A DNA stretch of 64,000 nucleotides from Stomoxys calcitrans (lineage: Eukaryota > Arthropoda > Insecta > Diptera > Muscidae). The stretch covers positions 19,703,237-19,767,236 of the forward strand of contig NC_081553.1 of assembly GCF_963082655.1 (NCBI RefSeq), given 5' to 3'. This document shows, piece by piece, positions 36,555-49,901 of this stretch; positions within the stretch are counted from its first letter, which is position 1; each line of letters opens with the position of its first letter. The position numbers were made by a program, and so were the translations under genes. The notes beneath the pieces are model-generated. The model did no database searches and had not been told where the DNA came from. It saw nothing but the letters and a program-made list of their open reading frames with translations.

Positions 36555-36790
36555 TTGGGTTGCCCAAAAAGTAATTGCGGATTTTTTAAAAGAAAGTAAA
36601 TGCATTTTTAATAAAACTTAGAATGAATTTAATCAAATATACTTTTTTTACACTTTTTTTCTAAAGCAAGCTAAAAGTAACAACTGATAACTGACAGAAG
36701 AAAGAATGCAATTACAGAGTCACAAGCTGTGAAAAAATTTGTCAACGCCGACTATATGAAAAATCCGCAATTACTTTTTGGGCAAGCCAA
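36555..36790. mobile_element. Mariner-type MITE, complete (236 bp)
   Basis: Terminal inverted repeats begin TTGGGTTGCCCAAAAAG (right end one mismatch) and continue through AATTGCGGATTTTT. TA flanks both ends, as expected for Tc1/mariner target duplication. No transposase. The TIR resembles those of mellifera-subfamily mariners (from memory). A second complete copy is at 38497-38733. Confidence 0.9.
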
Positions 36791-37821
36791 TAGAATTATA
36801 TAGCGATGATACCAATGATAGGCAAAGAAGAGAGCGAGAGTGACACACACACACACTCATACCTACGATATACACATATATATCTAAGTGACATCTGTTG
36901 TGTCAAAAAGGTTTTTCGCTAACAATGCAAATATTTCTATTGAGAATGTTTTTTTCGTGTGATTTATTGTGGATTTTTTGAAGACGTCTTGTAATTGAAT
37001 TTTTGTTGTTAGTTTTTAGCGCCTTGATTTTATGCTAATTGGATGAAAGTACATGAAATTTATGAATGAAAATAGGCGGCGGTAAGTACCTTGAAATATA
37101 AATTTCATTTCTATAGAAATATAACATTGAGAGACCGACAGACAGAGACTTTCTAAGGACTTTTGGTATTTAAGTTAAGGGCTAACTAAACGAAATATAT
37201 CCTTGTTATTAGTCATTGTCCGTATTATGGTTTAAAAGAAAATGCATACATATTTTTTATGTGTGTTAAAGATTGGTGTCAATAAATCAAATCAAATATT
37301 AAACAAAATCAATCTAGGTGTTTTCAAGACGCTGGGTACGTATAAGTGATATTGATTTAAATGAGACTCTGGACGTATGATGCATATGTAAATTATACTC
37401 TACAGAGGCATTTTAAAGTATTCGCACATGGTTAATTTGTTTAACAAATTTTTTAAATGAAGTGAGTTGTTGTTGTTTTGCTTAACAATTAATTAAATGT
37501 GCCTCAACAAAATAAGGCAATTTATTGAAATTTGTTGAAAAATTAATCATAAGCAAATAATGTATTTGCGTACAAAATAGATATATAATTTATTTTTGGA
37601 ACAATGAAATTCTTTTATATGAATATTTTTATAATTTTTCTTAACAATATTATACGACAATAAGTTTGGTAAAATTTCAAGATTTTAAATTTTTTATTAT
37701 TCTTGTAGTTATTTGGATTTCAATATATGAATTTTTGTAATTTTTTTTTAAATTTTTAAATGATGCATGAACATTTTGCCACTCGAAAAAATTCTATCCT
37801 ATCCATGATTTTATTATAACG
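36791..37821. other. Repeat-poor island
   Basis: Unique-looking, with a CA tract at 36845-36858, a GAGAGCGAGAGTGACA patch and poly-T/A stretches. No gene evidence. Confidence 0.35.
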
Positions 37822-38245
37822 GGGTTTTCAATAGGAGCGCTACAAAAGCTTTTTTTAATGCACATGTAACCCTATGGAACAGCGAAACTGTCGGTAAGAC
37901 CGCGAAAATCCTATGGGGAGATCCATGCAGTGAGAAGATGAGGCTATTACAGAAGGGAAGTAAAAAGGAGGGCAGTATAGTTTTCGATGATCGGGGCGGC
38001 AAGTGATATTATGTAGAGGGTAAGGGGAAGATGAGACGTTGGAGCATTTTCATTGTCATTGGCCGGCTTTCGCGGCTATCAGATACCTGCACTTAGGTGG
38101 GGACACAATACCAGACATGAACCAACTTAGGGGCGTGGCATGGACAACAATTAAGGATTTTGCAAGTAGCACCGAATTCCTTCATGAAATTTTCTTTTTC
38201 GAGGGTAATTTTTTAGTATTGTGAGTGCTAAAGAGCCGCCACACC
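37822..38245 (+). mobile_element. LINE 3' fragment (RNase H-bearing family), internally deleted
   Basis: Nucleotide match to 61270-61660: CTATGGAACAGCGAAAC, GAAAATCCTATGGGGAG, GAAGATGAGACGTTGGAGCA, CACTTAGGTGGGGACA and ATACCAGACATGAACCAACT. Relative to that copy a segment is deleted near 37992. Dead fragment. Confidence 0.8.
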
Positions 38246-38496
38246 ACAAAATTACTTGAGAGTAGAATACTCGTACGAATCAGTCAGCCTGATTTGAAAC
38301 CAAATGTTTCTCGTAATGTAAATATAGTATTTTCTTACGAGGGCGGTCCGACTTGACCCACCTCTTCATTACTGGTGTTTAAGATCGCCCCGGTGGGTGG
38401 AACTTGAAACAAGTAAAAATGTTCGACAGAATCTTGAGATTCCACCTACATGGATTCTGCAAAAAAAAGTACACAAATGAGTTGAAGACATATATA
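38246..38496. other. Short gap, nothing recognised
   Basis: Sequence between a LINE fragment and a MITE; includes GTCCGACTTGACCCACCTC. No evidence of a gene. Confidence 0.3.
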
Positions 38497-39236
<740 letters not shown>

Positions 39237-39245
39237 TATGCAATA

Positions 39246-39731
<486 letters not shown>

Positions 39732-40435
39732 ATTGCGGCTCCCAGGTGCTCAAGGTGTCAAATCGGGAGATCGGTTTATGTAGGGACTGGTTGTCAGGTT
39801 GTGGACAGATTTAAACCATACTGCACACAGTTGTTAGAAGTCATAACAAAACACTACGTGCAAAATTTCAGGTTCTCTGAAGTCAAATCAAGACATCGGT
39901 TTATATGGGTTATAGATCGATTTGGACCGTGCCTGGCACAGTTTTTGGAGGTAAAAAACACTCCGTCTGAAATAGGAAAACAATTGCGTCTTCTAGGGGC
40001 TCAATAAGTGAAATCAGGAGACGGTTTTATATGGGAGCTATATCCAAATCTGAACCGATATGGCCCATTTGCCATCCCCAACGATCTAGATCAATAAGAA
40101 ATTTCTGAGCAAAATTCGGGACGAGCTCAATGATCGATGATTTTTCCAATAGAAAAGGAAAACCAGAGATCACAATACACACCAAACACTAGGAGACGCC
40201 ATTTGGTTAGAATAACTCAACGTCCATATTAGGTGTGCAGGCTTCAAGGGACATAAGCTGGAAGGTCGTACTTTTACCGAATATACTGCGAAAATGTGTT
40301 TACGATGTAAGCACGACTCTTAAACAAGACTGGCAACTTTCACACTAGCTGTTCTTTACCACCGCATGTATTTTCTTGCAGTGATAGATTTTTTTCTTTA
40401 CACATGTCATTTGTGTGCATTTTTTGGAAGTTGCA

Positions 40436-40530
40436 TTAATGGCTTCTAACGCTAGACAACGGCAACGGCTCTCGCTGTTGCTCCTGGTTCGAATCCCGGC
40501 CAGGCTCTGCCTAATTTTTATTTTCAAGTT
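40436..40530 (+). repeat. tRNA-like repeat (B box GGTTCGAATCC)
   Basis: TAACGCTAGACAACGGCAAC, GCTCTCGCTGTTGCTCC and a consensus B box GGTTCGAATCCCGGCC. An inverted copy follows at 40605-40715. The head does not fold as a proper tRNA that I can verify, so a SINE head is likelier than a tRNA gene. Confidence 0.55.
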
Positions 40531-40604
40531 TTTGTTTTTGCATGTTAGGGTTGAAGATTATTTAATTTCTCAATTTTTTGTTTTAATTTTCTTTCGAGAC
40601 GAGC

Positions 40605-40715
40605 TCAATGATCGGAGATTCGAATGGCTGGGATTCGAACCTGGACACACGGAACAGCGGCAAGAGCCGTTGCCTTTGTCTAGCGTTCGAAGTATTAATA
40701 CAACTTCCAAAAGAT
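40605..40715 (-). repeat. tRNA-like repeat, inverted partner
   Basis: On the minus strand it reads AACGCTAGACAAAGGCAACG, then GCTCTTGCCGCTGTTCC and GGTTCGAATCCCAGCC, matching 40436-40530. A GACGAGCTCAATGATCGG phrase at 40599 also occurs near 40120. Confidence 0.55.
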
Positions 40716-41039
40716 ATTCGCAAAGACAACCACACTTTGAAAGATTTGATTCGGCCTATAAATAGTGTGTTGGAAATCAGTGCAAAATTCAGCTCCGACT
40801 TTATGACCAAATGTGTCAGTTCCTGCAACCAATAGCGACCCATGGCAGCCAGTTGTGCGTACCGGATTGACTGATTGATTGAGGGCTGCCAACTCAGTGT
40901 ACAATACACGGATACAATAAAACCAAAAACTACAATTTTCAAAAAAAAAAAATTGACGTTTCTTTACCAATTGCAATAGAATAATTTTGGCAATTTTCGA
41001 TTTTCAAAAAATGTGTGGTGAACCTAACCCAATATAAAA
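40716..41039. other. No feature recognised
   Basis: Overlapping short open frames on both strands (40583-40976) have no domain. Treated as chance. Confidence 0.3.
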
Positions 41040-41190
41040 TCCTGGCTACGTCGCTGGCTTCATTGCATGGCATAATACCTCACAATGTCGCCAGCTTTAA
41101 TAGGGAATAAACACTGATGCAAAATTTTCTGTTGTTCTTGTCTAAATTCGAACCCATGCATTCCTTCGGCCTGTGCTCCAACACTTCCAT
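41040..41190 (-). repeat. tRNA-derived SINE fragment
   Basis: Minus strand: GGGTTCGAATTTAGACAAG (B-box region), AAAATTTTGCATCAGTG, TATTAAAGCTGGCGACATTG and TGAGGTATTATGCCATG, matching the SINE at 7958-8222. Confidence 0.65.
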
Positions 41191-42239
41191 TAAATTTCGC
41201 CCCATATCAGATATTCAGATCAGATCAAACATTTAAACTATTTTATTTCTTCAAAATAAATCAAATACAAACTGAAATAAGTACAGCAAATTTTAAGCAA
41301 AATCCATTCAGCCTGGGCATACTTATTTCGTTTATACTTGTTGTTGTTTTTTTCTCTCTTTATATGTGTTTAATTAAGATGTTATTTAAATATTTGTACA
41401 ATGTAATTGTGTATTGTCCAATGAATCACTGTGCAATGCTTGTTGCTATAAGATAAGGCAAAAGTCTTCGATCAAAACAAGAGTAATGTTTATAGTGATA
41501 GTGAAACGGGTTGTTGGTGCTGGTCATGCGTATTGATTAGGCGATATTAGAGTTCGTGGGTATGCAGCCAACTTGAACACTGCAGCAGCTGGTAAGTGAC
41601 AGCATTTGTTGACGCTGCGTTGACGTTAACAGTAACGGGGACGTCGACGTTCACACTCGACCAAGTTGTATGACCAAATTTAAGTTTGTAACACCCAATG
41701 CTGAGACAAATAACAAAATATTTTATATATGTACTTCCGGTGTCTTTAGGTGCGGCATACCAACCAACGATGGGTATTTGCCTCCAATTCGGAAATAAAA
41801 TAAACGAGTCTACCTTTATTGGATGGCGGTGGCGAGGGCAATGCGATGACGATCTGAGTTTTTTATGGATTACAAGCGGTCTACAATGTAGCGAAGATCA
41901 ATAATCTGCTTTCGCTAAGTGTTAGTCAACAACAATAAGAACAACCATAAGCTAAAGTGGAATATTCTAATAAACTAAATGAGTTAACGAATTGTTTTAT
42001 TTTTGTTGTTATTATTATTATTGTTGTTGTTGTTTTAAGACAATGACTCACGACAACGCCTAATCAGAAATAGAAATAAGAATCATGTTTTATTCATTCG
42101 TGGATTAGTCTAAAAACTCGGTAGCAATGAAGTTCATACATATTTTAAAAGATGAAGTTAATAATGTGCTTTCAACACTCCAAACCGGAGATCAGTCAAA
42201 ATTGTACCCAAAAAGATTGTTATAAAGTACTTTCTCTAA
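41191..42239. other. Repeat-poor island
   Basis: Contains a GTTGACGCTGCGTTGACG / GGGGACGTCGACG patch (41607-41650) and a GTT/ATT triplet tract (42001-42035). The plus-strand frame at 41698-41904 has no family features. Regulatory DNA is possible but unsupported. Confidence 0.3.
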
Positions 42240-42860
42240 TGTTTGTTAAAATTCATTGAAAATGTCGTCGAAATTCGATTATTCATAGAATTTTTTTGAA
42301 TTTTTTTTTGTTGAATTTTTTATTATTACTGTAATATACAGAAAACAAAATCGCAAAAAATATTGATTCAATTAATTGATTCAATTAATTTTTTAATTGA
42401 ATTTGATTTTTTAAAATCACAATCGTGATTGAAAATGTCGTAATTTTTAATTAAAAAATTAATTGATTAATTAATTTTTTAATCGAATCTTAAAAATTTG
42501 TGCTTAAGTAAATTCAGTTAAAATCTATTTTGTCCCTTACAATATAAAGTGAAGGAGATTTCAAAAAGCCATACCCTCGGGGGATTTTTTATACGGGTGG
42601 TCGCGGTCCTTTGTCCTAAAAACGAATCTCAAATTAATTTTCCCGGAGGTAAACATCTAAATATTTTGAAAAAATTTAATTAATTTTTTAAAAGGATCAA
42701 TTAAAAAATTAATTGAAAATTTCAAAAATATGCTCTTTTTTAATTGAAATTATTTGTTTTACTTTTTCGAAAACGGTGATTGATATTATCATTTCCGTGA
42801 TTAAAGCAGTTTCAAAAAAAAAGGTATTGGATCAGTTAAATTCTTTATTAAAACCGTTTT
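42240..42860. repeat. AT-rich palindromic repeats, second block
   Basis: Repeated TTGATTCAATTAATTTTTT and AATTAAAAAATTAATTGA in both orientations, like 34480-35130. Adjacent to a C-type element, so possibly part of the same larger element. Confidence 0.6.
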
Positions 42861-42889
42861 TTACTTTTTTCTGCGTATGTCCACATTAA

Positions 42890-43700
42890 TAATCTAATAT
42901 GGGCTTATCTGAATCATGTTTGGTTCAGCTGTTAAGAAACCTTATATAAGTCACAATCTCAAATTTCTGCAAAATCGGGTAATAAAAAAGATTTTTATAT
43001 GCTTAAGACCAAAAATCTTACTATAGCTAGCTTTATCCAAATAAGGTCCAGTCTAGACCATATTCAGTTCGGATATCGTGGGGGTCTTTTCTAACTCTCT
43101 TTTTAGCAAAATCGGGTAATAAATTCGGCTTTTATGGGTTTAAGACCCTAATTCGGCAGATGGACCCATATGATAACTATATCCAAATATAGTCCGATCT
43201 GGACAGCATTATGTCCGGAAATTGTCAGGCCTAACAAAAGTCACTGTTGCAAATTGCAGCGAAATCAGTTAATACTTAAATGCGGCGTTTATGGACTGAA
43301 GACCCTAAATGGGCTCATTGGTCTAAATGGTCCATATTCGGGTCGGATATCGACGGGTCTAATAAAACTCCCTGTACGAAATTTCACCGAAATCGGGCAA
43401 TAAAAGCGCCTGTTATGGGCTTAAGAACCTAAATATAAAGAGATCGGTATATATGGAGGCAATATATATGGCCCGATATGGACCAAATTCATTTCGGATA
43501 CCGGAGACTATTGTATAGCTCACTGTTCCGAATTTCAGGGAAATAGGACAAGAAATGCAGTTTTTACAGGCATAAGGACGGTCTACAAAGCAACCATATC
43601 CAAATATGGTCCTATCTGAACCATATACGGTTCGGATATCTACGGCCTAATAAGACACACTGTTGCAAATTTCAACATAATCGGATAATAAATCAGCCTT
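42890..43700 (+). repeat. C-type internally repeated element
   Basis: Five or so modules of about 140-170 bp with TCCAAATATGGTCC-like blocks, CATATTCGGGTCGGATATCG, AAATTTCACCGAAATCGG and TATGGGCTTAAGACCC. Related to 45430-45930 and, inverted, 35145-35990. Confidence 0.8.
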
Positions 43701-43719
43701 TTAATTGTTCATTTATTTA

Positions 43720-45010
43720 AAAAATATTACATTACAATCAGGAAGATGTAATTAAATGAAAAAAAAAAACATAACACAAACACATTCAACAATAGAGATA
43801 GGAAAAAATCTATATAGTAAAGTAGTCGCCGAACCCATAGTAATGGATTCAGATTAACGATTAACCCGCAGTAAAGGTTTCTGCATTCGCCCACAAGCGT
43901 TTAGTACACGTACACGAATCCGAAGTAACGGATTAAGGATGGAATCGGCAATGTTGTCAAATCCGCAGTAACGGATACAGATTTGATCCAGAGGCGATCA
44001 GGACACAGAAGCAGGAGCTAACAGAAACGATAAGCTTCAATATGGTTATAGGCAGGAACAATGATCGTAGCAGAAAGCGTGAAAAATCCATAGACAGGAT
44101 TCGAATGAAATGATGAAACTGGAACAAGGGTGAGGTGTCACGTATCAAGAGACAGAAGGTTTTTTAAGCAGGATAAAGCAGCACGTCAACTGAGTAAATA
44201 AAATCTTGTAACGGCAGGATGTTAAACAGTGCGCATAGTTAGCAACCGCGACGCCTTTTTACAAGTGTTGGTAAGGCAATTAAGTCGATTCCCATATAGA
44301 GGTGGATCCATAAAACTCCAAAGCCCCTTAGTGTAAACAAGAGGAAATTCTTTCTGGACAGACTCCACTCTATCAATATAACAATCATAACTTGTAGATC
44401 ACACAACGGAACAATATTCCCAAATAGGACGAACAGGAGAGGTATATAGCCTTTTCGTAAGGTATGAATCACCGAACTCCTTAGACCACCTTTTATGAAT
44501 CCAAGTGTAGACATTGCCTTCCCAACGTAAGAATCAATATGATCATAAAAATACAACCAAGTTTTAAAAAAAAACTTGTAAATCCTTAAAAAATGCCACG
44601 CTCTCAAGAACATAATCTCCTATACCATGCGAAGTCGGAAACGCAGACCTTCTTGAATGGGACATACTCTTACATTTCTTCCTAATAAGGCTCATACAAT
44701 TAGTATCGCACTATTCTATTAGCCTGTCAAAATCATTCTGTATTCCGATAGAATCGGAAGGTGAATAAATGTACGAAAATGGCTTTATATCGTCTGCATA
44801 CATCAATATCTTTAAAGATCGAATAATAGACGAAAGATTATTGAAATATAGTCTCGAATCGCTTCCTTGAAATGAGATCCTTTGAAACCTATCTCAAAGA
44901 TAAGATGATATCCACTTCGAGAGTCCCGGGAAAACCCCTGTCAAGTTAAGCTTATGAAGTAAAATCCTATGATTAACCGTATCGAATGACATGATAAAAT
45001 CAGTTTAAAT
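43720..45010 (-). mobile_element. Decayed Jockey/CR1-type LINE (reverse transcriptase)
   Basis: On the minus strand: TDFIMSFDTVNHRILLHKL, then WISSYL (45010-44885), LYFNNLSSIIRSLKILMYADD (YADD box near 44795), MSLIRKKCKSMSHSRR, and later CFYDHIDSYVGKAMSTLGFI and LIALPTLVKRR (44600-44245). Order and motifs fit the reverse transcriptase and thumb of Jockey/CR1-like elements. Stops and frame shifts show it is dead. The part carrying the usual SGVPQGS motif is deleted. The 3' end lies near 43720-43780. Confidence 0.85.
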
Positions 45011-45049
45011 AACGTCTGTCTGAATTCCCCGCGATAATGAGTCAGAAAC

Positions 45050-45430
45050 ATAGATTGGGCTAAATATCGATGGCACTATCGATATAAATATTTTTTTTTG
45101 TCTGACTATCGATTGATATTTCCTATTGATACTATCGGAAAAGTAAATTTTTTTTTGCAAAATTTGACGCCGATCCAACGCCTATAGAGGGCGCAATTTT
45201 CATCCGACTGAGCTGCAATTTTGTACAATGATTCCTCTCATGACTTCCAAATGGCTTTATTAAATATGGTTTTATTCGGTCTGTGCATTGATATTGCTTC
45301 TATATAAATCGATATTCTGAATTTTAATTCTTATTTTCTTTTGAAATATGGGTGATGGGAAATAAATGATAGTATCGATATTTTTTGGAAAAATCGAATG
45401 TTGCGATTATCGAAAGTTTGCCAGCTCAAG
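45050..45430 (+). repeat. ATCGAT-rich dispersed repeat, copy 2
   Basis: Homologous to 10530-10930, with clustered ATCGAT motifs at the left (45067-45115) and right (45374-45415). Confidence 0.75.
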
Positions 45431-45930
45431 GGCTAAGACCGTAATCGGAAGATTGGTCTATATGGCAGCTATTGTAAATAAAGGTCACATATCTATGGAC
45501 CTAATAAAACACTGCTCGATCCAAATTTCATCGAAATCCCGTAAATTATGCGGCTTTTATGGGCTTACGACCCCTAATCGGCAGATCGGTTTCTATGGCA
45601 GCTATATGCAAAAATGATCTGATATGGATCATATTCAGTTCGGATATCAATGGGCGTAATAAAACTCCCTGACCAACGACTCGTTGAAATCGGGTAATAA
45701 TTTCGGCTTTCATGGGCTTAAGACCCTGAATGACAGATCGGTTTATATCGCAGCTTATGTAAATATGGTCCAATATAGAACATATTCGAGTTGGATAGTG
45801 GAAACTCTTATGGGCTTAAGTCCCTAAATAGGCAGATCGGTCGATATGGCAGCAATATTCAGATATAGTCCAATTTGGCCTATTCAAGAGTGTAGCCTGC
45901 GTTTGGAACGAATACCAGTATGTGCCAAAT
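45430..45930 (+). repeat. C-type element fragment
   Basis: Modules with GGTCTATATGGCAGCTAT, CATATTCAGTTCGGATATC, TCATGGGCTTAAGACCC and TTTCTATGGCAGCTATATG, directly abutting the ATCGAT-rich repeat. Confidence 0.75.
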
Positions 45931-47889
45931 TTCAACTTAATTTTAAAGATTGTAGTTTAACTACAAATTGTCTTAAAATTTGTAAAGTCGAAAATAGATA
46001 ACTAGATGTGTTGCAAACGGATGTAATTTTTGGGCATCCCAACTCTGATGTGAGCTCTACACTCCCCTCCATTATTCGTGGGTATGTAAAGCTCCTTTAT
46101 TCATTGAAAAATCTCTTTGGTGATAGTCTTGGCGGACTAGAAACAGTTCAATTTTTTAACAACATCATCACAGCATAACAGCTGTTAATAGAATAGCAGT
46201 GTATTTTTTAATAGTTTAGAACTGGAAAATATCCTGCATCAAATTGTAAACAAAGAAAGGAAGCGCAATGAGATTATATATATTTTATTTTAATCTTTTC
46301 AACTAAATAATTAAAAAAAAAATCTTTCAAATTTGACTTTCATCAATATATGTTGTTCAATTTTCGTGAATATTCCAATTTTCTTTTAAAAGATTTCGAA
46401 AAAGTACTAAAGTAGCTACTTTTTCCATCCCTATTGCCCAAAACACCTTGGTTCGTGGCTTACTGGTGAATCGCCGTGTCCAGCAGCCATTAGTGAATGC
46501 CAAGTGCGATTGTAGACAGAGCAAACAAGAAGCACTTTTAAGCTAAATTATTCATTTTATTATAGAACGACGCAAACGCCGCAGCCGCAGCCACCACAAC
46601 CACAACAAGCGGAATAAAGATAAGGTGGTACACATTTGGTCATAACAACTACTCATCAAAGCCAGTTTGCAGGAATTGTTTCTTAGCCTAAGACTTGTGT
46701 GGAGGAAGGCATTGATTACTGCATACAACTCACAACAACTAAATGCTTGAAGCGATAACAATTAATCGATCGATCCATCGATCTGAATGACTAAAGTGTG
46801 ATATTGAAAGTAATTTATAAATTATTTTTTTTCCTTTTTTTGCGTGGTGCTTTGCAATTCACTGGAAATGAATCAACCAGCTGAACTTACCACACATGAA
46901 ATGGTTGCCTTTGATTTTCAAAGCAAAAGAATATCGTACATATATGTGCAATTTGACAAATATTGGTCGGTTGGCTGGCTGGTTGATTGTCAACAAAATC
47001 TAGAATCAACAGAGAACGCTCGTATGGTTATTTGTAACCACCAAACCGCCACCACAGTCAGGGCAACTACATGTTCGCCAACACTGAATCGAAATACGAG
47101 AATGTATAGCAAGCACACAACACCCCACACAATACATTCCACAAAACGTTTTAGAACCTACAAAGACTTTAAAGCCCCACCACAACCGCCCAGCCATTTG
47201 AGGGAGGTAGCAAGCATGAGTATGAGAATACGACGAATTGCTGCAATCGTCATCGATGTGTTAATTTTGCGGTATCTGGCTGGGTGTCAATCATACACGT
47301 CTTAAATGAGCAATCCATTAAACCAATAGCGCTACTTATATATTCGCCATTTCCACAATTATAGAGGGAGTGTGGCGCCAAAGGTCAATGAACTTAAGCC
47401 CGTCCATCTATAAATCAATGATGATTTTCGAAAATGTAGAATTTGGTTGAACTTTCTACAAGATAATTTCTTATTGTCTTTGTATTTTGATTTTAATTTA
47501 ATGTTTATTGTTTGGAAAATGGGATAACTTTAAGAGAATGATATTTAAAAATGGATAAGGTCCAGATATAAATTAATTATATTAATAATAAAATTGTCCA
47601 AATTTGTAAGGGAAGAACAGCTGATTTGAATGCATCTGTGAACAAAAGCTGTGACACTATTTAGTTATCTGTGCTTTACCATATGATACTTATGCTACCC
47701 GCCATAGGATAGGTGGAACAATAAAGTTATTGTTTGAAAAACTTTGAAATATTGATCAAAGGCCATAATCCCTATAATATGTTAAGTCAACAACAACATA
47801 GACCTTAAGTCCATTGTGTTCGCCAAGAAGAAGAAGTCCATTGTGTTCGCCAAAGAAGAGAAAAAAGTGCAGAGAAAAACATATAAAGA
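45931..47889. other. Repeat-poor island
   Basis: Includes a CGCCGCAGCCGCAGCCACC patch (46570-46605) and a 153-codon plus-strand frame at 46844-47305 without recognisable domains. I see no splice-supported gene. It could be intron, an untranslated exon or a regulatory region. Confidence 0.3.
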
Positions 47890-48170
47890 TACACCACAGC
47901 ACGGTCATGGATATGTCAAAGATCTGATGCTACAATGACCGGCAAGGATGCCTAACAGCAATCCGAAGTCATGTTTCCTCAGACCAAGAATTTCAACCAA
48001 ATTCTATGGTAAGCCCCTAAGCGCAAAAAAATGTAACTGGACTGATTCAATCCTATCTGAGTAGCACTTGTAGAATGGATTCCAAACCACACAACCGTAT
48101 TCCAATGAAGGTCGGACTAAGCTAAACGCTTGGTAACATAAGAATCATCAAACTCCTTTGACCGCGGTCG
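47890..48170 (-). mobile_element. LINE reverse-transcriptase fragment (Jockey/CR1-like)
   Basis: Minus strand gives DSYVTKRLA, then SDLHWNTVVW, then NQSSYIFLRLGAYHRIW, corresponding to the thumb region of the 43720-45010 type element. Several stops. It ends where a family X copy begins. Confidence 0.65.
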
Positions 48171-48174
48171 ATCT

Positions 48175-48561
48175 GTTGTTGTTGTTGTTGTAGCCACATT
48201 TTGGTATGTGGAGGTAGCGATACTCGTCAAGTTCCTATGATTTAGCAAGCTCATCCAGGTTGATAGGACCAATCGCCGCAGAAACGTTATGGTCATTGTC
48301 TATTTAAAGGCGTCAATAACTCGTCTTGTCACATATCGAGCATCATAGGTAAGAGCCGGTGTTGCCCGGCCTCTCGATGTGAGTCTCCACTCGATACTGC
48401 TGATTGTCCACGGCCGCCAAAGGACCAACATGGACCAATCAACTATCCGCAACCGTCTACAGGTCGCCCGGTAGCTCTTAGCTGAGCTTCTCGTTATAAC
48501 GATGAACATTCCACAGATGGGAGCTCATGGTTCCAGCTTGTTCATAGTTATCCTGTGCTGG
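48175..48561 (+). repeat. Repeat family X, first of a tandem pair
   Basis: TGTTGTTGTTGTAGCCACAT start, GGAGGTAGCGATACTCGTCA, GACCAATCGCCGCAGAAAC, TATTTAAAGGCGTCAATAAC, GTGAGTCTCCACTCGATAC and TGCTGATTGTCCACG. It ends near CCTGTGCTGGG and is followed within about 10 bp by a second copy. Confidence 0.9.
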
Positions 48562-48568
48562 GAGCTCG

Positions 48569-48940
48569 CTGCTGTTGTAGCCACATTTTCTTGTGGTGGT
48601 GGCGGTCCTCGTCAAGCTCCTGTACGTGAGCAAGTTCGTTCCGGCCCAAAGGACCGATCGCCGCGGTAACAGGATAGTTATTGGTTATTTAAAGGCGCCA
48701 ATAACTCGCCTTGTCATATCGACCATCATAGGCATTCAGTATTTGAGCAAGAGCCGGTGCCGCCCGACCACTCACTGAGACTATCCGCTCGACTGGCGCT
48801 GCATTCCACTATCCACAACCAATGGACGCGCCCGGTAGCTCGCAGCCAAACTTCTCGTGACAACAAAGAATACCACACAGATCGGACCTAAATGTTCCAA
48901 CCTGTGTGGAGCTCACAACTAACCCTGGCCGGGGCCTCGA
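48569..48940 (+). repeat. Repeat family X, second of a tandem pair
   Basis: Same order of blocks as the preceding copy, with CATAGGCATTCAGTATTTG, AGCAAGAGCCGGTGCCGCCC and an end near GGCCGGGGCC. Start-to-start spacing to the previous copy is about 394 bp. Confidence 0.9.
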
Positions 48941-48964
48941 TCGGTCATCTTAGAAGTCCGGGTC

Positions 48965-49889
48965 GTGAATGAATTGAAATTCTTTGTGCTTGAGCGTGAG
49001 GGTTTGAAACACTCACGACTCATGAGTCGTGAAAATTTTTGATTTCTCATTAATGTCAGGTGAAAAATCACTCACTTGCGCATCTCTACCCAGTACTTTC
49101 TCTATAATCTTCCGAAGGACAGAGTTGCCCAGAGTCCTATGCCACACATCAAGCATCCTAAGGTAAGAATTGGCAGAACAATCCCCCTAAAAATGCAATG
49201 CATTTTCCCCGGCCTAATACCCATATCAAGTGTGGTCCTTAATCTGATGTATATAACTTCCCGATTTGAATTTTTGAATAACTGGGGTCCAATTACCGCA
49301 TACTTGAACAAGTAAATCGCTCAAATCTCTCTATTGTGAATTACGTATTTCTTTATTGAAAGAGAATTTTTGAATTTTATGAACGCAAATTTTTAAGTCG
49401 ATCATGATTTATAAAAAATGTTGTATTCAACTCGAAAGCTCACTCGATTACGTATCCGGTAATTCGGCTCCTGGATGGCATAATTCTAATAAGGCTTGGC
49501 TAACACTTTGTAAAGTATGATCAAAATAGACTCACAAATTTTTATGGCTTTCAAATTTTTTGAGCTTCTTGACCAAGTACAGGCCGAAATTCTTATATTA
49601 AAAAATTTGGACTCTTGTTGTGACCTCCAATTAGATTTGTCATTCTGTGCAGGATTGATTTTGTCGTCGTGATTTTTTCGCTAGAGCCTTGTGAGTCGTG
49701 TCTCGTGAGTCTTGATTTTTGTTTTCTCATTAGTTCTTCGTGAGTGGTGCGTGGGCTTGCATAAGTAAATTTTTTGTCTCGTGAGCATGGGTAAACGTGT
49801 GTCGACATAGAAAAGAGCGTGAAAAATATTTTTCTCGTAAGAGTATGAGGGCATTAATGAAAAATCACTCACGTGCACATCTCTACTAT
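48965..49889. repeat. Two copies of a CACTCACG...CATCTCTA terminal segment
   Basis: At 48990-49089 and 49650-49886 the same phrases recur (GTGAGTCGTG-like palindromes, TTTTCTCATTA, AAAAATCACTCAC, GCACATCTCTA). Both end in CATCTCTA, the inverse of the TAGAGATG terminus of the foldback next door, suggesting related hAT-type MITEs. Between them (49090-49650) nothing is recognised. Confidence 0.55.
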
Positions 49890-49901
49890 TGTAGCTATAC
49901 T

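Noticed and set aside
46844..47305. 153-codon plus-strand frame in a repeat-poor island
   Set aside because: No recognisable domain, signal peptide or splice-linked partner; low-complexity composition fits chance in GC-richer DNA.
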